A DNA stretch of 64,000 bases, taken from assembly GCF_022605725.1 (NCBI RefSeq), contig NC_065548.1:2141644-2205643 (forward strand), written 5' to 3'. Below, one piece after another: positions 34,418 to 45,038 of this stretch. Every line of letters begins with the position of its first letter. Position 1 is the stretch's first letter. This stretch comes from Anthonomus grandis grandis (Eukaryota; Arthropoda; Insecta; Coleoptera; Curculionidae). The notes below the pieces were generated by a model, which was given only the letters and a program-made list of their open reading frames with translations, ran no database searches and was not told where the DNA came from. Position numbers and translations under genes: made by a program.

Positions 34418-36370
34418 AACCGCATCTCACGTCTCTAATACGCCTTGAATCATCTTGAAATGTTACTTTTCTTATAGAATTGAATTGATTAAAGACGTAA
34501 ATCATCAATTTATTACGATCGTCAATGATTCATGGATCTCAGAAGGGTTTTCATGCCAAAAAGGGGGTCAAAAGTCCATTATTTGCCATTCTACCGCATC
34601 TCACCTCTCTAATAAGCCTTGAATCATCTTGAAATGTTACTTTTTGTATATAATTGAATTGATTAAAGATGTAAATCATCAATTTATTACGATCGTCATT
34701 GATTCATGGGTCTCAGAAGGGTTTTTATGCCAAAAAGGAGGTCAAAAGTCCATTATTTGGCATTCTACCGCATCTCACCTCTCCAATATGCCTTGAGTCA
34801 TTATGAAATGTTTGTTTTTATTAATAATTGAATTGAATAAAGACGTGAATAATCAATTTATTACGATTGTCAATGATTCATGGGTCTCAGGAAGGTTTTC
34901 ATGCCAAAAAGGGGGTCAAAAGTCCATTATTCGGCATTCAACCGCATCTCACCTCCCTAATATGCCTTGAATCATCTTGAAATGTTACTTTTCCTATGTA
35001 ATTGAATTGATTAAAGACGTGAATCATTAATTCATTACGATCGTCAATAATTCATGGATCTCAGAAGGGTTTTCATGCCAAAAAGGGGGTCAAAAGTCCA
35101 TTTTTTGGCATTCTACCGCATCTCACCCCTCTAATATGCCTTGAATCATCTTGAAATGCTACTTTTCCTATGTAATTGAATTGATTAAAGACGTGAATCA
35201 TTAATTCATTAAGATCGTCAATGATTCATGGGTCTCAGAAGGGTTTTCATGCCAAAAAGGGAGTCAAAAGTCCATTATTTGGCATTCTACCGCATCTCAC
35301 CTCCCTAATATGCCTTGAATCATCTTGAAATGTTACTTTTCATTAATAATTGAATTGATTAAAGACGTGTATCATCAATTTATTGCGATCGTCAATGATT
35401 CCTGGGTCTCAGAAGGGTTTTCATGCCAAAAAGGGGGTCAAAAGTCCATTATTTGGCATTCTACCGCATCTCACCTTTCTAATAAGCCTTGAATTATCTT
35501 TAAATGTTACTTTTCATTAATAATTGAATTGATTGAAGACGTGAATCATCAATTCATTACGATCGTCAATGATTCATGGGTCTCAGAAGGGTTTTCATGC
35601 CAAAAAGAGGGTCAAAAGTCCATTATTTGGCATTCTACCGCATCTCACCTCTCTAATATGCCTTGAATCATCTTGAAATGTTACTTTTCGTATGTAATTG
35701 AACTGATTGAAGACGTGAATCATCAATTCATTACGATCGTCATTGATTTATGGGTCTCAGAAGGGTTTTCATGCCAAAAAGGGGGTCAAAAGTCCATTAT
35801 TTGGCATTCTACTGCATCTCACCTCTCTAATATGCCTTGAATCATCTTGAAATATTACTTTTCTTATGTAATTGAATTGATTAAAGACGTGAATGATCAA
35901 TTCATTACGATCGTCAATGATTCATGGGTCTCAGAAGGGTTTTCATGCCAAAAAGAGGGTCAAAAGTCCATTATTTGGCATTCTACCGCATCTCACCTCT
36001 CTAATATGCCTTGAATCATCTTGAAATGTTACTTTTCGTATGTAATTGAACTGATTGAAGACGTGAATCATCAATTCATTACGATCGTCATTGATTTATG
36101 GGTCTCAGAAGGGTTTTCATGCCAAAAAGGGGGTCAAAAGTCCATTATTTGGCATTCTACTGCATCTCACCTCTCTAATATGCCTTGAATCATCTTGAAA
36201 TATTACTTTTCACATATAATTGAATCGATTAAAGACGTGAATCATCAATTTATTACGATCGTCAATGATTCATGGGTCTCAGAAGGGTTTTCATGCCAAA
36301 AAGGGGGTCAAAAGTCCATTATTTGGCATTCTACCGCATCTCACCTCTCTAATATGCCTTGAATCATCTT

Positions 36371-37386
36371 ATAATAATAATAATAATAATAATAATATTT
36401 CCTTTATTGCCAACAAAATCAAAATAAATTTGACAAAGCAACGTCAAGCAGAAATGGTGAATTCCCTAAAATAGATTCACGATGAATATTGCATATAATA
36501 AGAAACATGATACAATCAAATACATATAGAATAAAATGAGATAGACTAACAAACAGTAAAAGTTAAAACAGCAACTACAAAGTTAAAATTACAATATCAA
36601 TAAATGAAGTTCAAAATATATAGAATATGTACATATGTGTAACAGGTTCACAGGTCTGGCACATCAAAATCTAAATTTAAAATCATAAAAGCACTTATCT
36701 AAAAGAAACTGACTAGTGGCTTTCCTAAATTTAACACTATTATTAATGGATTTTATTTCTGGTGGTAATAACCCATATGCTTTAACTGCCATATAATAAG
36801 GACCCCTTTCAAAAAACGCTGAACCATGGGCTGGTGCCCGAAGATCTTCCCTCCCCCTTGTGATTACTGCAATATCAGTGCCATAATGGTCACTGTTTAC
36901 TGAAAAAAGGTGTGGGTGCCTTTTGACAAACATCACTAAGGACATAAAGTAGATTGAAGGCACAGTCATTATGTTCAGTGATTCAAAATGTGGTTTGCAT
37001 GATGTTCCAGGGCGCAACCCCAGCATAGCTCTGATGATCCTTTTCTGAACTACAAAAATTTGAGAAGCCACAGAGGATGATCCCCAAAACATCACACTAT
37101 AGGCAATCAATGACTGCACCCCTGCAAAATAAAACTGTCTTATGGAATTTACTGTTAATGAATATTTTAGTCTTCGCACTAATGCACAAAAGATATTTAG
37201 TTTAGATTGGAGCACCCTCACATGTTCCTCCCAGCCAAGAGCGGTGTCCAAGGTGACCCCTAAAAATTTAACTGTGTTTTCCACAGGCACTGATTTGCCT
37301 CGCATTTTCAAATAAACAGACTCTGTTAATTTGGGATTTTTCTGAAATAGCATTAGACCAGTCTTTTCGCAGTTCAGAATTAACCC
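36371..37386 (-). mobile_element. 5'-truncated Jockey/CR1-like LINE inserted in satellite A
   Basis: On the minus strand, about 1 kb of the 3' end of a non-LTR retrotransposon: the C-terminal part of the RT protein, a 3' UTR, an AATAAA-like signal and an (ATT)n tail (36371-36397 on the + strand as ataata). The left junction lies in the satellite word gaatcatctt and the satellite resumes near 37387. A target-site duplication is not clear. Confidence 0.88.
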
Positions 37387-37413
37387 TTGAAATGTTGAAA
37401 TGTTGCTTTTCAT
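36664..37413 (-). pseudogene. LINE RT C-terminal part, uninterrupted
   Basis: This 249-codon frame starts inside satellite sequence: the first nine or so residues are satellite-derived. It enters the LINE with LNCEKTGLMLF, followed by VKFLGVTLDTALGWEEHV, the region behind the RT palm in Jockey/CR1 elements. It ends with LLPPEIKSINNSVKFRKATS and a short C-terminus typical of these proteins. The endonuclease and the RT catalytic motifs are missing through 5' truncation at integration, so no activity is expected. The frame has no internal stop, which points to a fairly young insertion. Confidence 0.85.
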
Positions 37414-37857
37414 ATGTAATTGAACTGATTAAAGACGTGAATCATCAATTTATTACGATCGTCATTGATTCATTGGTCTCTGAAGGGTTTTCATGCCAAA
37501 AAGGGGGTCAAAAGTCCATTATTTGACATTCTACCGCATCTCACCTCCCTAATATGCCTTGAATCATCTTGAAATGTTACTTTTCGTTAATAATTGAATT
37601 GATTAAAGACGTGAATCATCAATTCATTACGATCGTCAATGATTTCTGGGTCTCAGGAAGGTTTTCATGCGAAAAAGGGGGTCAAAAGTCCATTATTTGG
37701 CATTCTACCGCATCTCACCTCTCTAATATCCCTTGAATCATCTTGAAGTGTTACTTTTCATATATAATTGAATTGATTAAAGAAGTGAACCATCAATTCA
37801 CTGCGATCGTCAATGATTCCTGGGTCTCAGATGATACAAAAACAATTTTTCAAAAAT

Positions 37858-40005
37858 TATCAATCAATCAATCAATCAATGAATGCTTTATTGTCAAGAA
37901 ATTGTTACAATTTGTAGACAAAGCTGTAAAACAAAAAAGACACAAAAATGCAAACAAAACACAATTAAAAAAAAGAAAAACAAAACAAAATTTAAAAAAA
38001 AATATAAATAAATAAATAGAATAGAATAGATTATCTACAATATATACAGATTAATACAATTTAAAAATTGTAAGTAGTCAAAAATATTGTTATAAAATAT
38101 ACAATTTAATTAATACAATGTCAAAAAAATAGATCATTAAAAAATCTCTCTACGTTAAAAAAAAATGTAAAAAATGTTTAAAAAAGTAAAAAATTATAAA
38201 AAATCCTAAAATAGCTACAAAAAGCAGTATACCTAAACATGTACAGATAGTAAAAATACATAATCAGCTAGTGCGAAATTTCAAATCAATGATTACAAAA
38301 AAAAATCATTAACTGTGTAAAAAGCTCTCTCCAGTAAGAATGCTTTTAATGCTTTACGAAATGCAAAAAAAGATGTGATGGATTTAATTTCCAATGGCAG
38401 ATGATTGTGCATTTTTTTTTGCATTATATAATATGGAACTTTTGACCAACTCTGAATGTGGGGTAGGCAGGTATAGATCATGTTCCGTGTATCTAAGTAG
38501 ATAACTATGGGAAGGCCTATCAGATGCTGAACCGTGTTTGCGTATTAGACAAAGGGACTCAAATATGAATAAGGATGGAAAAGTTATTATTTGAAATTTT
38601 TTGAAGAAATGCTGGCAATGACTTCTGTATTTAAGTCTCAGTGTATAACGTAAAATAACAGTTAGCCCTAAAAACTTTACAGAATCAACTTCGTCAATTG
38701 TTGCATTACCAAGTACAAAAGATTGCAAGGTATTTTTATAGGACAACATTTTAGTTTTGCAAATGTTGAGACAAAGGAGATTAGAGTCGCACCATGATTT
38801 GATAGTAGTTAAATCACTTGATACGGTTCGATGAAGTGTAGAAATATCCGGATTACTCCAGGTAAAACTAGTATCATCAGCAAATAGACAGACTTTACCG
38901 TTAATATTTAGATTAGCAATGTCATTGATGAAGATAAGAAACAAAATAGGGCCAAGTACGGAACCTTGAGGCAATCCACTTTATATTGGCTTGCAAGAAG
39001 ACATAGTCGAATCAATTCTCACAGCTTGACTTCTGTTACTGAGATACGACTTAAACCATTCAAAAGGCGCTCCTCTGAACCCGTAATATTGCAACTTTTT
39101 TAATAAGATGTCATGATTAACACAATCAAAGGCTTTAGAAAAATCACAGAAAATTGTTGCTGTAGGGTGTTGGTTGTTTAAGCTAGAGTATACATTATTA
39201 AAAAGAGAAAACATAGCATCATTTGTGCATTTGTTATTTAAAAATCCAAATTGATGGGAAGTAAGTATTTTATATTTTAGCAAAAATGATTGAAGTCTTT
39301 TTTTAACCAATCTTTCAATAATTTTTGAGAATGTGGGAAGAAGAGCAATAGGGCGATAGTTGGAAGACTGATCTTTGTCTCCTCCTTTATGTAGTGGAAT
39401 TATTATCGCCAACTTAAGGCAGTTAGGAAAAACACCTTTTTGAAAAGACTGATTAATTAGAGTAATAAGATGACATAATGTACATTCGGGCAGATTTGAA
39501 AACATTTTGAGAGTAAGTCCATCAATTCCAGAAGAGCCTTTGTTTTTGATTTCCCTAATTGAACTGCAAAGCTCTGGTAACACTACGGGCGTAAAGAAGA
39601 AGCTGTGGAAATTCTCATTTGCAATGGGAAGATATGAAAGTGGATCATGGGAAGGAGTTATGGTACTCATTAAATTATTTGCCACATTTACAAAATAATC
39701 ATTAAGGTTTTTAGATGAAGTGGAGATAGTATTCGACAAAGAAGGCTTATTTCTCAAAGCATTAACAATCGACCATGTTTCCTTAGCCACATTTTTAGAT
39801 TTAGCCAGTCTCCTATTATAGTAAATATCCTTGGCGGCTTTTAAAGTTTTCTGATAAATCTTTTTGTAAAGTCTTACGTACTCATGAAAAAAAGCGCTGT
39901 CTGAAAATTTCTTAAGATGAGATAATAAGCGCATGTTCTTAGCAGATGTACGCAAGCCTTGGGTAGACCAGGGGTTATGTTGCTTCTTTTTAATTTGCAA
40001 TTTTT
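37858..40005 (-). mobile_element. 5'-truncated Jockey/CR1-like LINE, longer copy
   Basis: On the minus strand the element ends in an AATAAAGCA signal and an (ATTG)n tail (tcaatcaatcaa at about 37858-37880 on +). It covers the linker before the RT, the whole RT domain and the C-terminus (38293-40000), lacking the endonuclease. The flanks caatttttcaaaaatta (left) and caatttttttcaaaattta (right) are similar and could be an imperfect target duplication in a B-type repeat. The insertion lies just upstream of the second Ig exon, within 100 bp of its acceptor. Confidence 0.88.
38293..40000 (-). pseudogene. LINE reverse transcriptase, one stop and one frameshift
   Basis: From 40000 leftward the frame encodes the basic linker (HNPWSTQGLRTSAKNM) and RT motifs in order: SSGIDGLTLKMF, AIIIPLHKGGDKDQSSNYRP, FCDFSKAFDCVNHDILLKKL and FEWFKSYLSNRSQAV. 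An in-frame TAA at 38981-38983 follows; two codons later the same frame resumes with LPQGSVLGPILFLIFINDI and the catalytic CLFADDTSF box. Near 38410-38440, beside a poly-T run, a frameshift moves the C-terminus to the frame ending at 38293 (LPLEIKSITSFFAFRKALKA). Both catalytic Asp residues survive, but the stop and frameshift make it a pseudogene. The endonuclease is absent by 5' truncation. Confidence 0.88.
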
Positions 40006-40093
40006 TTCAAAATTTAATTGTATCTATTGACATTTTTTCTTAATAAAAAAATAAATATATATTTTATTAATTAATGTGTGTTTTTTTTTGTAG

Positions 40094-40204
40094 TTCCTCC
40101 TCACCAACTGTTACTCTACGACAAGATGGGCCGCGGAGTGAACGACGTAATCGGACCCTTAGAGGAGGGATCGGATTTGGTGTTGACGTGCGAAGTGAGA
40201 GGTG
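40094..40204 (+). CDS. Sidestep-like receptor, internal exon: start of Ig domain 2
   Basis: A 111-bp exon with acceptor tttttttttgtag at 40093 and donor gtaagt from 40205. Joined to the previous exon it reads VPPHQLLLYDKMGRGVNDVI and GPLEEGSDLVLTCEVRGG. VPP marks the Ig1-Ig2 linker of Sidestep-family proteins, and the LTCEVRGG block is the B-strand with the first cysteine of Ig domain 2. The exon starts two bases into a codon and ends one base into the next, the same phase as its neighbours, so exon skipping would keep the frame. It is GC-rich compared with the flanks. It is separated from the previous exon by 21.7 kb of satellites and transposons and from the next by 7.0 kb. Confidence 0.92.
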
Positions 40205-41639
40205 GTAAGTTCGATTTCTTTAAAAATATTATAACGAGAGAGAGAGATAGAGTGTAATTTCGTTAATAACAAGCTGAGATTTAACCCGATTTATCTCGGT
40301 GAAACTTTGGATAATCCCAAGACGACGCGACGCCCGAGACTCTCTCGAAATTATTACGAGGAAAACTTCACCTGATGGAAATTATATTTTAGAGTCGAGG
40401 TCTTAATTTTTAATCTTTCCGGTGTTGTTGCCGTTTTAGTTCGGGTAATGGAACTCGTAATTTGTTTGACAAACGTATTTAAATAGGGTCGTTCGAAAAG
40501 TGGAGTTTAGTCATAAAATGTTTAAAATCACTGTTTTATTGTTTATTAGTTAATTTATAGGAAATGTAAGACAGTTTTTTGACACCCTATTGAAATCGCT
40601 GCTGAGATTATTAGTTTTACGGGTTTATGATATAAAAAATATTTTTTTGTAATTCTTTAAAACCTTAAAATCACTTCTGAGATTTTTTTATTTTATTAAT
40701 TTGGCTCTATTAGAGCCAAATTTTTCAGTTCTATGAATTTATTACAGTGATGTGAAAATATTTATGTCATATTGTTAAGGTTTTTATCTGGTATAGTGTA
40801 GCTAAGGCTTTTCTTCTCTTGTAAAATGTTTTATATTTTTGTGTTTAGAAGCGAAATAAATAATTTAATTGAAAGGGGGTTTGCATTTCTCATATTTAAT
40901 TCTCCTTATTTTTCTTATGCAATTAATCTCGCTATGGAACGTTAATTTCATTACGATCCTTCATTGCTAACGAGTCTTAAGACGTAACTTTCCAAAAACT
41001 GTTTCTGCTCATATCTCCGCAGTTATTTCCCCTCTATTCTGTCTGTCTCGTTCGTCTACGATAATCCAAAGAAAACTTTAAAACAGTTTTCCCTCACTCC
41101 TTGCATAAACTATTCCTTAGAGCGGCATATACACTGCTATCATCATTAATAACTTTCGCTAAATATCCGCCATTTCTGACGTCCTGAAAACGAAATTACT
41201 GCGCTGGATGTTACCTACCTGCGAGCGAAACTGACGGTATGGGATTGGGTTGGGTGAGATCTTCTCGTTCCTGTTTTTTTTTCTTTCTGAGGCTAATTTT
41301 TGATTTAATAAACCGCGATTCGCGAATACAGTGTGCCGAGTTTTGTTGCCTAATGCGAAGTGCGATTCCCTCGATGTTTTATTTATGCAAATTTTACCGT
41401 CATCGGGGAAAAGTTTTCGCCCGGGATTCCGGAGGATTTCGGTGACGTTTTTAGGTGCAAAAGTTAATTTACGTCGGTGTGTTTCCGGATATATTCGAGA
41501 CCAGTCAGAGTTAGGAATAGTAGTGACAAATTGCACGTTTGTATGTTAAACAAAAAAAAACACAGAATAAGGACCTCAATTTAAAAATGTGCTTTAAAGC
41601 TCTTCTTATTGAAAAAATAACATAATTAATGAATTATGG
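40205..41639. other. Non-repetitive intronic DNA
   Basis: No tandem repeat and no recognised element. The part at 41159-41549 is less AT-rich and open in several frames on both strands, which argues against real coding; it could hold intronic regulatory sequence, but nothing specific is visible. Confidence 0.5.
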
Positions 41640-41755
41640 TAAAAGTCCACTTTTTGATTTTCTGTCGCATCTCGCTCTTTACTGATGTCTTGAATCATTT
41701 TAATGAGTTACTTTTCTCACTTTATTAATCTGTTTACAAACGATAAGCATTTAAA
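41640..41755 (+). repeat. Old family-A monomer beside array D
   Basis: The stretch follows the A consensus in order: gtaaaagtccactttttga, tcgcatctcgctctttac, cttgaatcattttaatgag and ttacttttctcac. It is strongly diverged and directly abuts the first D monomer. Confidence 0.7.
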
Positions 41756-43047
41756 CAAGTTCCTCAATTAATTCCATTAGACACCTATTTCAGGGTTTTT
41801 TAAAATATATATAGTTTTTTGAGAAAAAAAATTATTTTTGGAAAAATTGATTTTTTTTTTATAAAAATGTCTAAACATGCCCATAACTCAAAAACTAGGC
41901 AAGACTGAAATTTGGAAAATTCGTATACAAGTTCCTCAATTAATTCCATTAGACACCTATTTCAGGGTTTTTTAAAATATACACAGTTTATTGAGAAAAA
42001 AAATTATTTTTGGAAAAATTGATTTTTTTTTTATAAAAATATCTAAACATGCCCATAACTCAAAAACTAGGCAAGACTGAAATTTAAAAATTCGTATACG
42101 AGATCCTCAATTAATTCCATTAGACACCTATTTCAGGGTTTTTTAAAATATATACAGTTTATTGAGAAAAAAAATTATTTTTGAAAAAATTGTTTTTTTT
42201 TTTATAAAAATGTCTAAACATGCCCATAACTTAAAAACTAGGCAAGACTGAAATTTGAAAATTCGTATACGAGTTCCTCAATTAATTCCAATAGACACCT
42301 ATTTCAGGGTTTTTTAAAATATATACAGTTTTTTGAGAAAAAAAATTATTTTTGGAAAAATTGATTTTTTTTTTATAAAAATGTCTAAACATGTCCATAA
42401 CTCAAAAACTAGGCAACACTGAAATTTGAAAATTCGTATACGAGTTCCTCAATTAATTCCATTAGACACCTATTTCAGGGTTTTTGTAAAATATATACAG
42501 TTTTTTGAGAAAAAAAATTATTTTTGAAAAAATTAATTTATTTTTATAAAAATGTCTAAACATGCCCATAACTCAAAAACTAGGCAAGACTGAAATTTGA
42601 AAATTCGTATACGAGATCCTCAATTAATTCCAATAGACACCTATTTCAGGGTTTTTTAAAATATATACAGTTTTTTGAGAAAAAAAATTATTTTTGGAAA
42701 AATTGATTTTTTTTTTATAAAAATGTCTAAACATGTCCATAACTCAAAAACTAGGCAACACTGAAATTTGAAAATTCGTATACGAGTTCCTCAATTAATT
42801 CCATTAGACACCTATTTCAGGGTTTTTGTAAAATATATACAGTTTTTTGAGAAAAAAAATTATTTTTGAAAAAATTAATTTATTTTTATAAAAATGTCTA
42901 AACATGCCCATAACTCAAAAACTAGGCAAGACTGAAATTTGAAAATTCGTATACGAGATCCTCAATTAATTCCACACCTATTGACACCTATTTCAGGGTT
43001 TTTTAAAATATACACAGTTTATTGAGAAAAAAAATTATTTTTGGAAG
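41756..43047 (-). repeat. Satellite family D, left array (171-172 bp), inverted to the right array
   Basis: About 7.5 copies. The word gttcctcaattaattcc steps from 41759 to 41931, 42102 (gatcctc) and 42273, about 171-172 bp each. A dimer of about 343 bp at 42273-42615 is duplicated at 42616-42960. Compared with family B and the right D array, this block is in reverse orientation. Most monomers carry the palindrome tcgtatacga. The array runs directly into the transposase sequence at about 43047. Confidence 0.95.
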
Positions 43048-44588
43048 CAAAGGCAAGCAAAGGCAACCAAAAAATTTAAAATTTTGCGGGGAACCCTTCA
43101 AAACAAGTTGAAGGGCAGCCACGAACGGCACCCAGGTCACCCAACCGTGTTTACCCCCATGAAGGAGAACTTGTTGACAAAGACATTGAGTAGAGTGAGT
43201 GATTGGGGTTTTCCCTTTACAAAAGCGGATATTCGGCAAGTTTTGCATAAATATTTAGAAAAAAAAGGTCGTGTTGTTAAAGAATTCAAGGACAATGTTC
43301 CAGGTAGTGATTTTCTGGAACACTTTATCACCAGAAACAACCTTAGTGTTCGTTTAGCCGCGAATATCAAACGAACACGTGCAGCGGTAGGACCAAATGC
43401 TATAAATGAGTTTTTTGAGAATATTAAAGTGGTTTTAATGGATGTAGATCCTCGACTAGTCTTCAACTATGATGAGACCAACGTTCAGGATGATCCTGGA
43501 GTTAAGAAGGTGGTGGTCCCCAGGGGAACAAAACGCGTTGAACGGGTCCAGCAACATTCGAAAGCATCAGTTAGCATTATGGTATGCGGCAATGCCGCAG
43601 GTGAGCTTTTGTCGCCAATGGTTGTTTACAAAGCACGCCAATACAAGTTTACAATTACAAGGTCGATATTCTGCTGCCTAAAATTAAAGATATGAACAGT
43701 CCTGGGAAAAAAGTTGTGTTCGGAGATAACTTAGCCTCTCATTTCTCTCCTTTAGTAATCCAGGCATGCGAGCAGAACAACATTTATATGACACCTTTAC
43801 CCCCAAATAGCACGCATTTAATGCAACCATTAGATGTTGCAGTCTTCGCACCCATGAAAAAAAAATGGCGCGAAATCTTGGACAAATGGAGAAATGAAAT
43901 TAAGTCCAGCGCCTCCATTCCTAAAGAATATTTCCCCACCTTGTTAACAAGACTATGGAATTCTGTGAATGAAAATGTGAGGAACAACCTTAAATCAGGC
44001 TTTAGAGCTACAGGGCTTTGTCCATATGACCCTTCAAAAGTTTTGAAAAGGATTCCAGGGGCTCTTCCAGAAAATGTTGAAGAGGTGCAAGAAACAATGA
44101 GTCAAAGCCTAATTGATGCCCTTCCGGACTTACGCGGTTCTAATAAGGAAAAAACTGTTAGAAAACGTGAGAAGAAAGTAGAACCTAGAAAACAACTTCG
44201 AACCGAGGAACCAATAAATAATGAGAACTTTGATGCAGAACCAGTGGCTGGTCCCTCAGGAACTCAAAAGATGATTATAGAAACCAGTGATGAAGATAGC
44301 GACGATCTTGCACTGATAACATTTCAAACAGCTTCTAGCAAAGCATTGCCTCCAAGGGAGCCAAGAAAAAGAAAAGTGAAAACTAAAAACGATGGTAATT
44401 GTGCAATTTGCTTTAAAAAATGGAAAAACTACCAAGGTCCTGATTGGATTCGGTGCTGTCAGTGTTGTAAATGGATTTGCGGAATTTGCAACGAAGAAAA
44501 TGTAGATCAATTTTACGTCTGCATAGACTGCACAAATGTTGATTTTAATTCCGACGACAGTGTGAAGGATAAGGACTTCTGTATTTAA
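43048..44588 (+). pseudogene. Pogo/Tigger-type transposase with internal deletion
   Basis: The readable protein begins mid-domain, in the psq-type helix-turn-helix (RGTLQNKLKG), so the first few dozen residues are missing or in another exon. It continues through the CENP-B/pogo second DNA-binding segment (DWGFPFTKADIRQVLHKYLE, NVPGSDFLEHFI) to the DDE_1 core. NYDETN (near 43471) carries the first Asp. After VVYKARQ a short deletion, roughly 30-50 codons judged against the family, and a frameshift near 43650 break the frame. The second part, from before ATG 43692, holds FGDNLASHF (second Asp) and LPPNSTHLMQPLDVAVF (third Asp, 35 residues on). A C-terminal cysteine-rich finger (NCAICFKKW to FYVCIDC, about 44398-44535) resembles a PHD-like zinc finger seen in several insect pogo-type proteins. 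The gene ends at 44588. All three acidic residues survive but the deletion should abolish activity. Confidence 0.88.
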
Positions 44589-45038
44589 AAACATCAGTTA
44601 TAATTTCTTTGTTTTTTTTTCGGTTTTTACATAAAACTAATATGTTAATTTTCTGTTATTGGGTTTTTGTAATAAATGATAAGTTACTTTTCTATTAATG
44701 GGTTTTAATAAAGTTTACCTATGTGACTAAAAATAATTTTCAAAAAAAAATGCACTAGGCTTTTTTTTTTGGTGCCAAAGTAGGCTTAGCAATAAGTCTA
44801 TAATGGCAACAAACGTATTTTTATACCCTGCCAAAGTAACCCCAATAATAAAGCCTACTTTGGAACCCCATCAAAAAAAAATATATATACCCCCTCGATA
44901 AAACAAAGCCATAATTGGGTGATTTACTCTATTTTGTACACAAGGCACAGTGAAAATATAAAATATTTTAATTTTTAATTTGTTTGTGAGCAGTCCAATA
45001 ATAGGTCCAAACCTGCCAAAGTAACCCCATTTTACGGT
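44589..45038. other. Spacer after pogo transposase, with short inverted repeats
   Basis: The 3' part contains an AATAAA-like signal near 44707. It also contains the 13-bp inverted pair ccaaagtaggctt (44775-44787) and aagcctactttgg (44851-44863), and two copies of ctgccaaagtaacccc (near 44828 and 45013). These may be worn subterminal repeats of the pogo element. The 15-mer accccattttacggt at 45024-45038 recurs exactly at 46827-46841. Confidence 0.6.

Larger units (their letters stand above)
34418..37831 (+). repeat. Satellite family A, array 2, split by a LINE
   Basis: This is the same 174-bp monomer as at 1-2770 (accgcatctcacc at 34419, 34593 and 34767) but a more diverged set. The array runs to 36370, is interrupted by a truncated LINE (36371-37386), and resumes at about 37387-37831. 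There are about 13.5 monomers without the insertion. Confidence 0.95.

Noticed and set aside
41159..41549. A gene of up to 125 codons
   Set aside because: It is open on both strands and in three frames, with no domain, no splice signals that fit and no codon pattern; probably just a less AT-rich patch.
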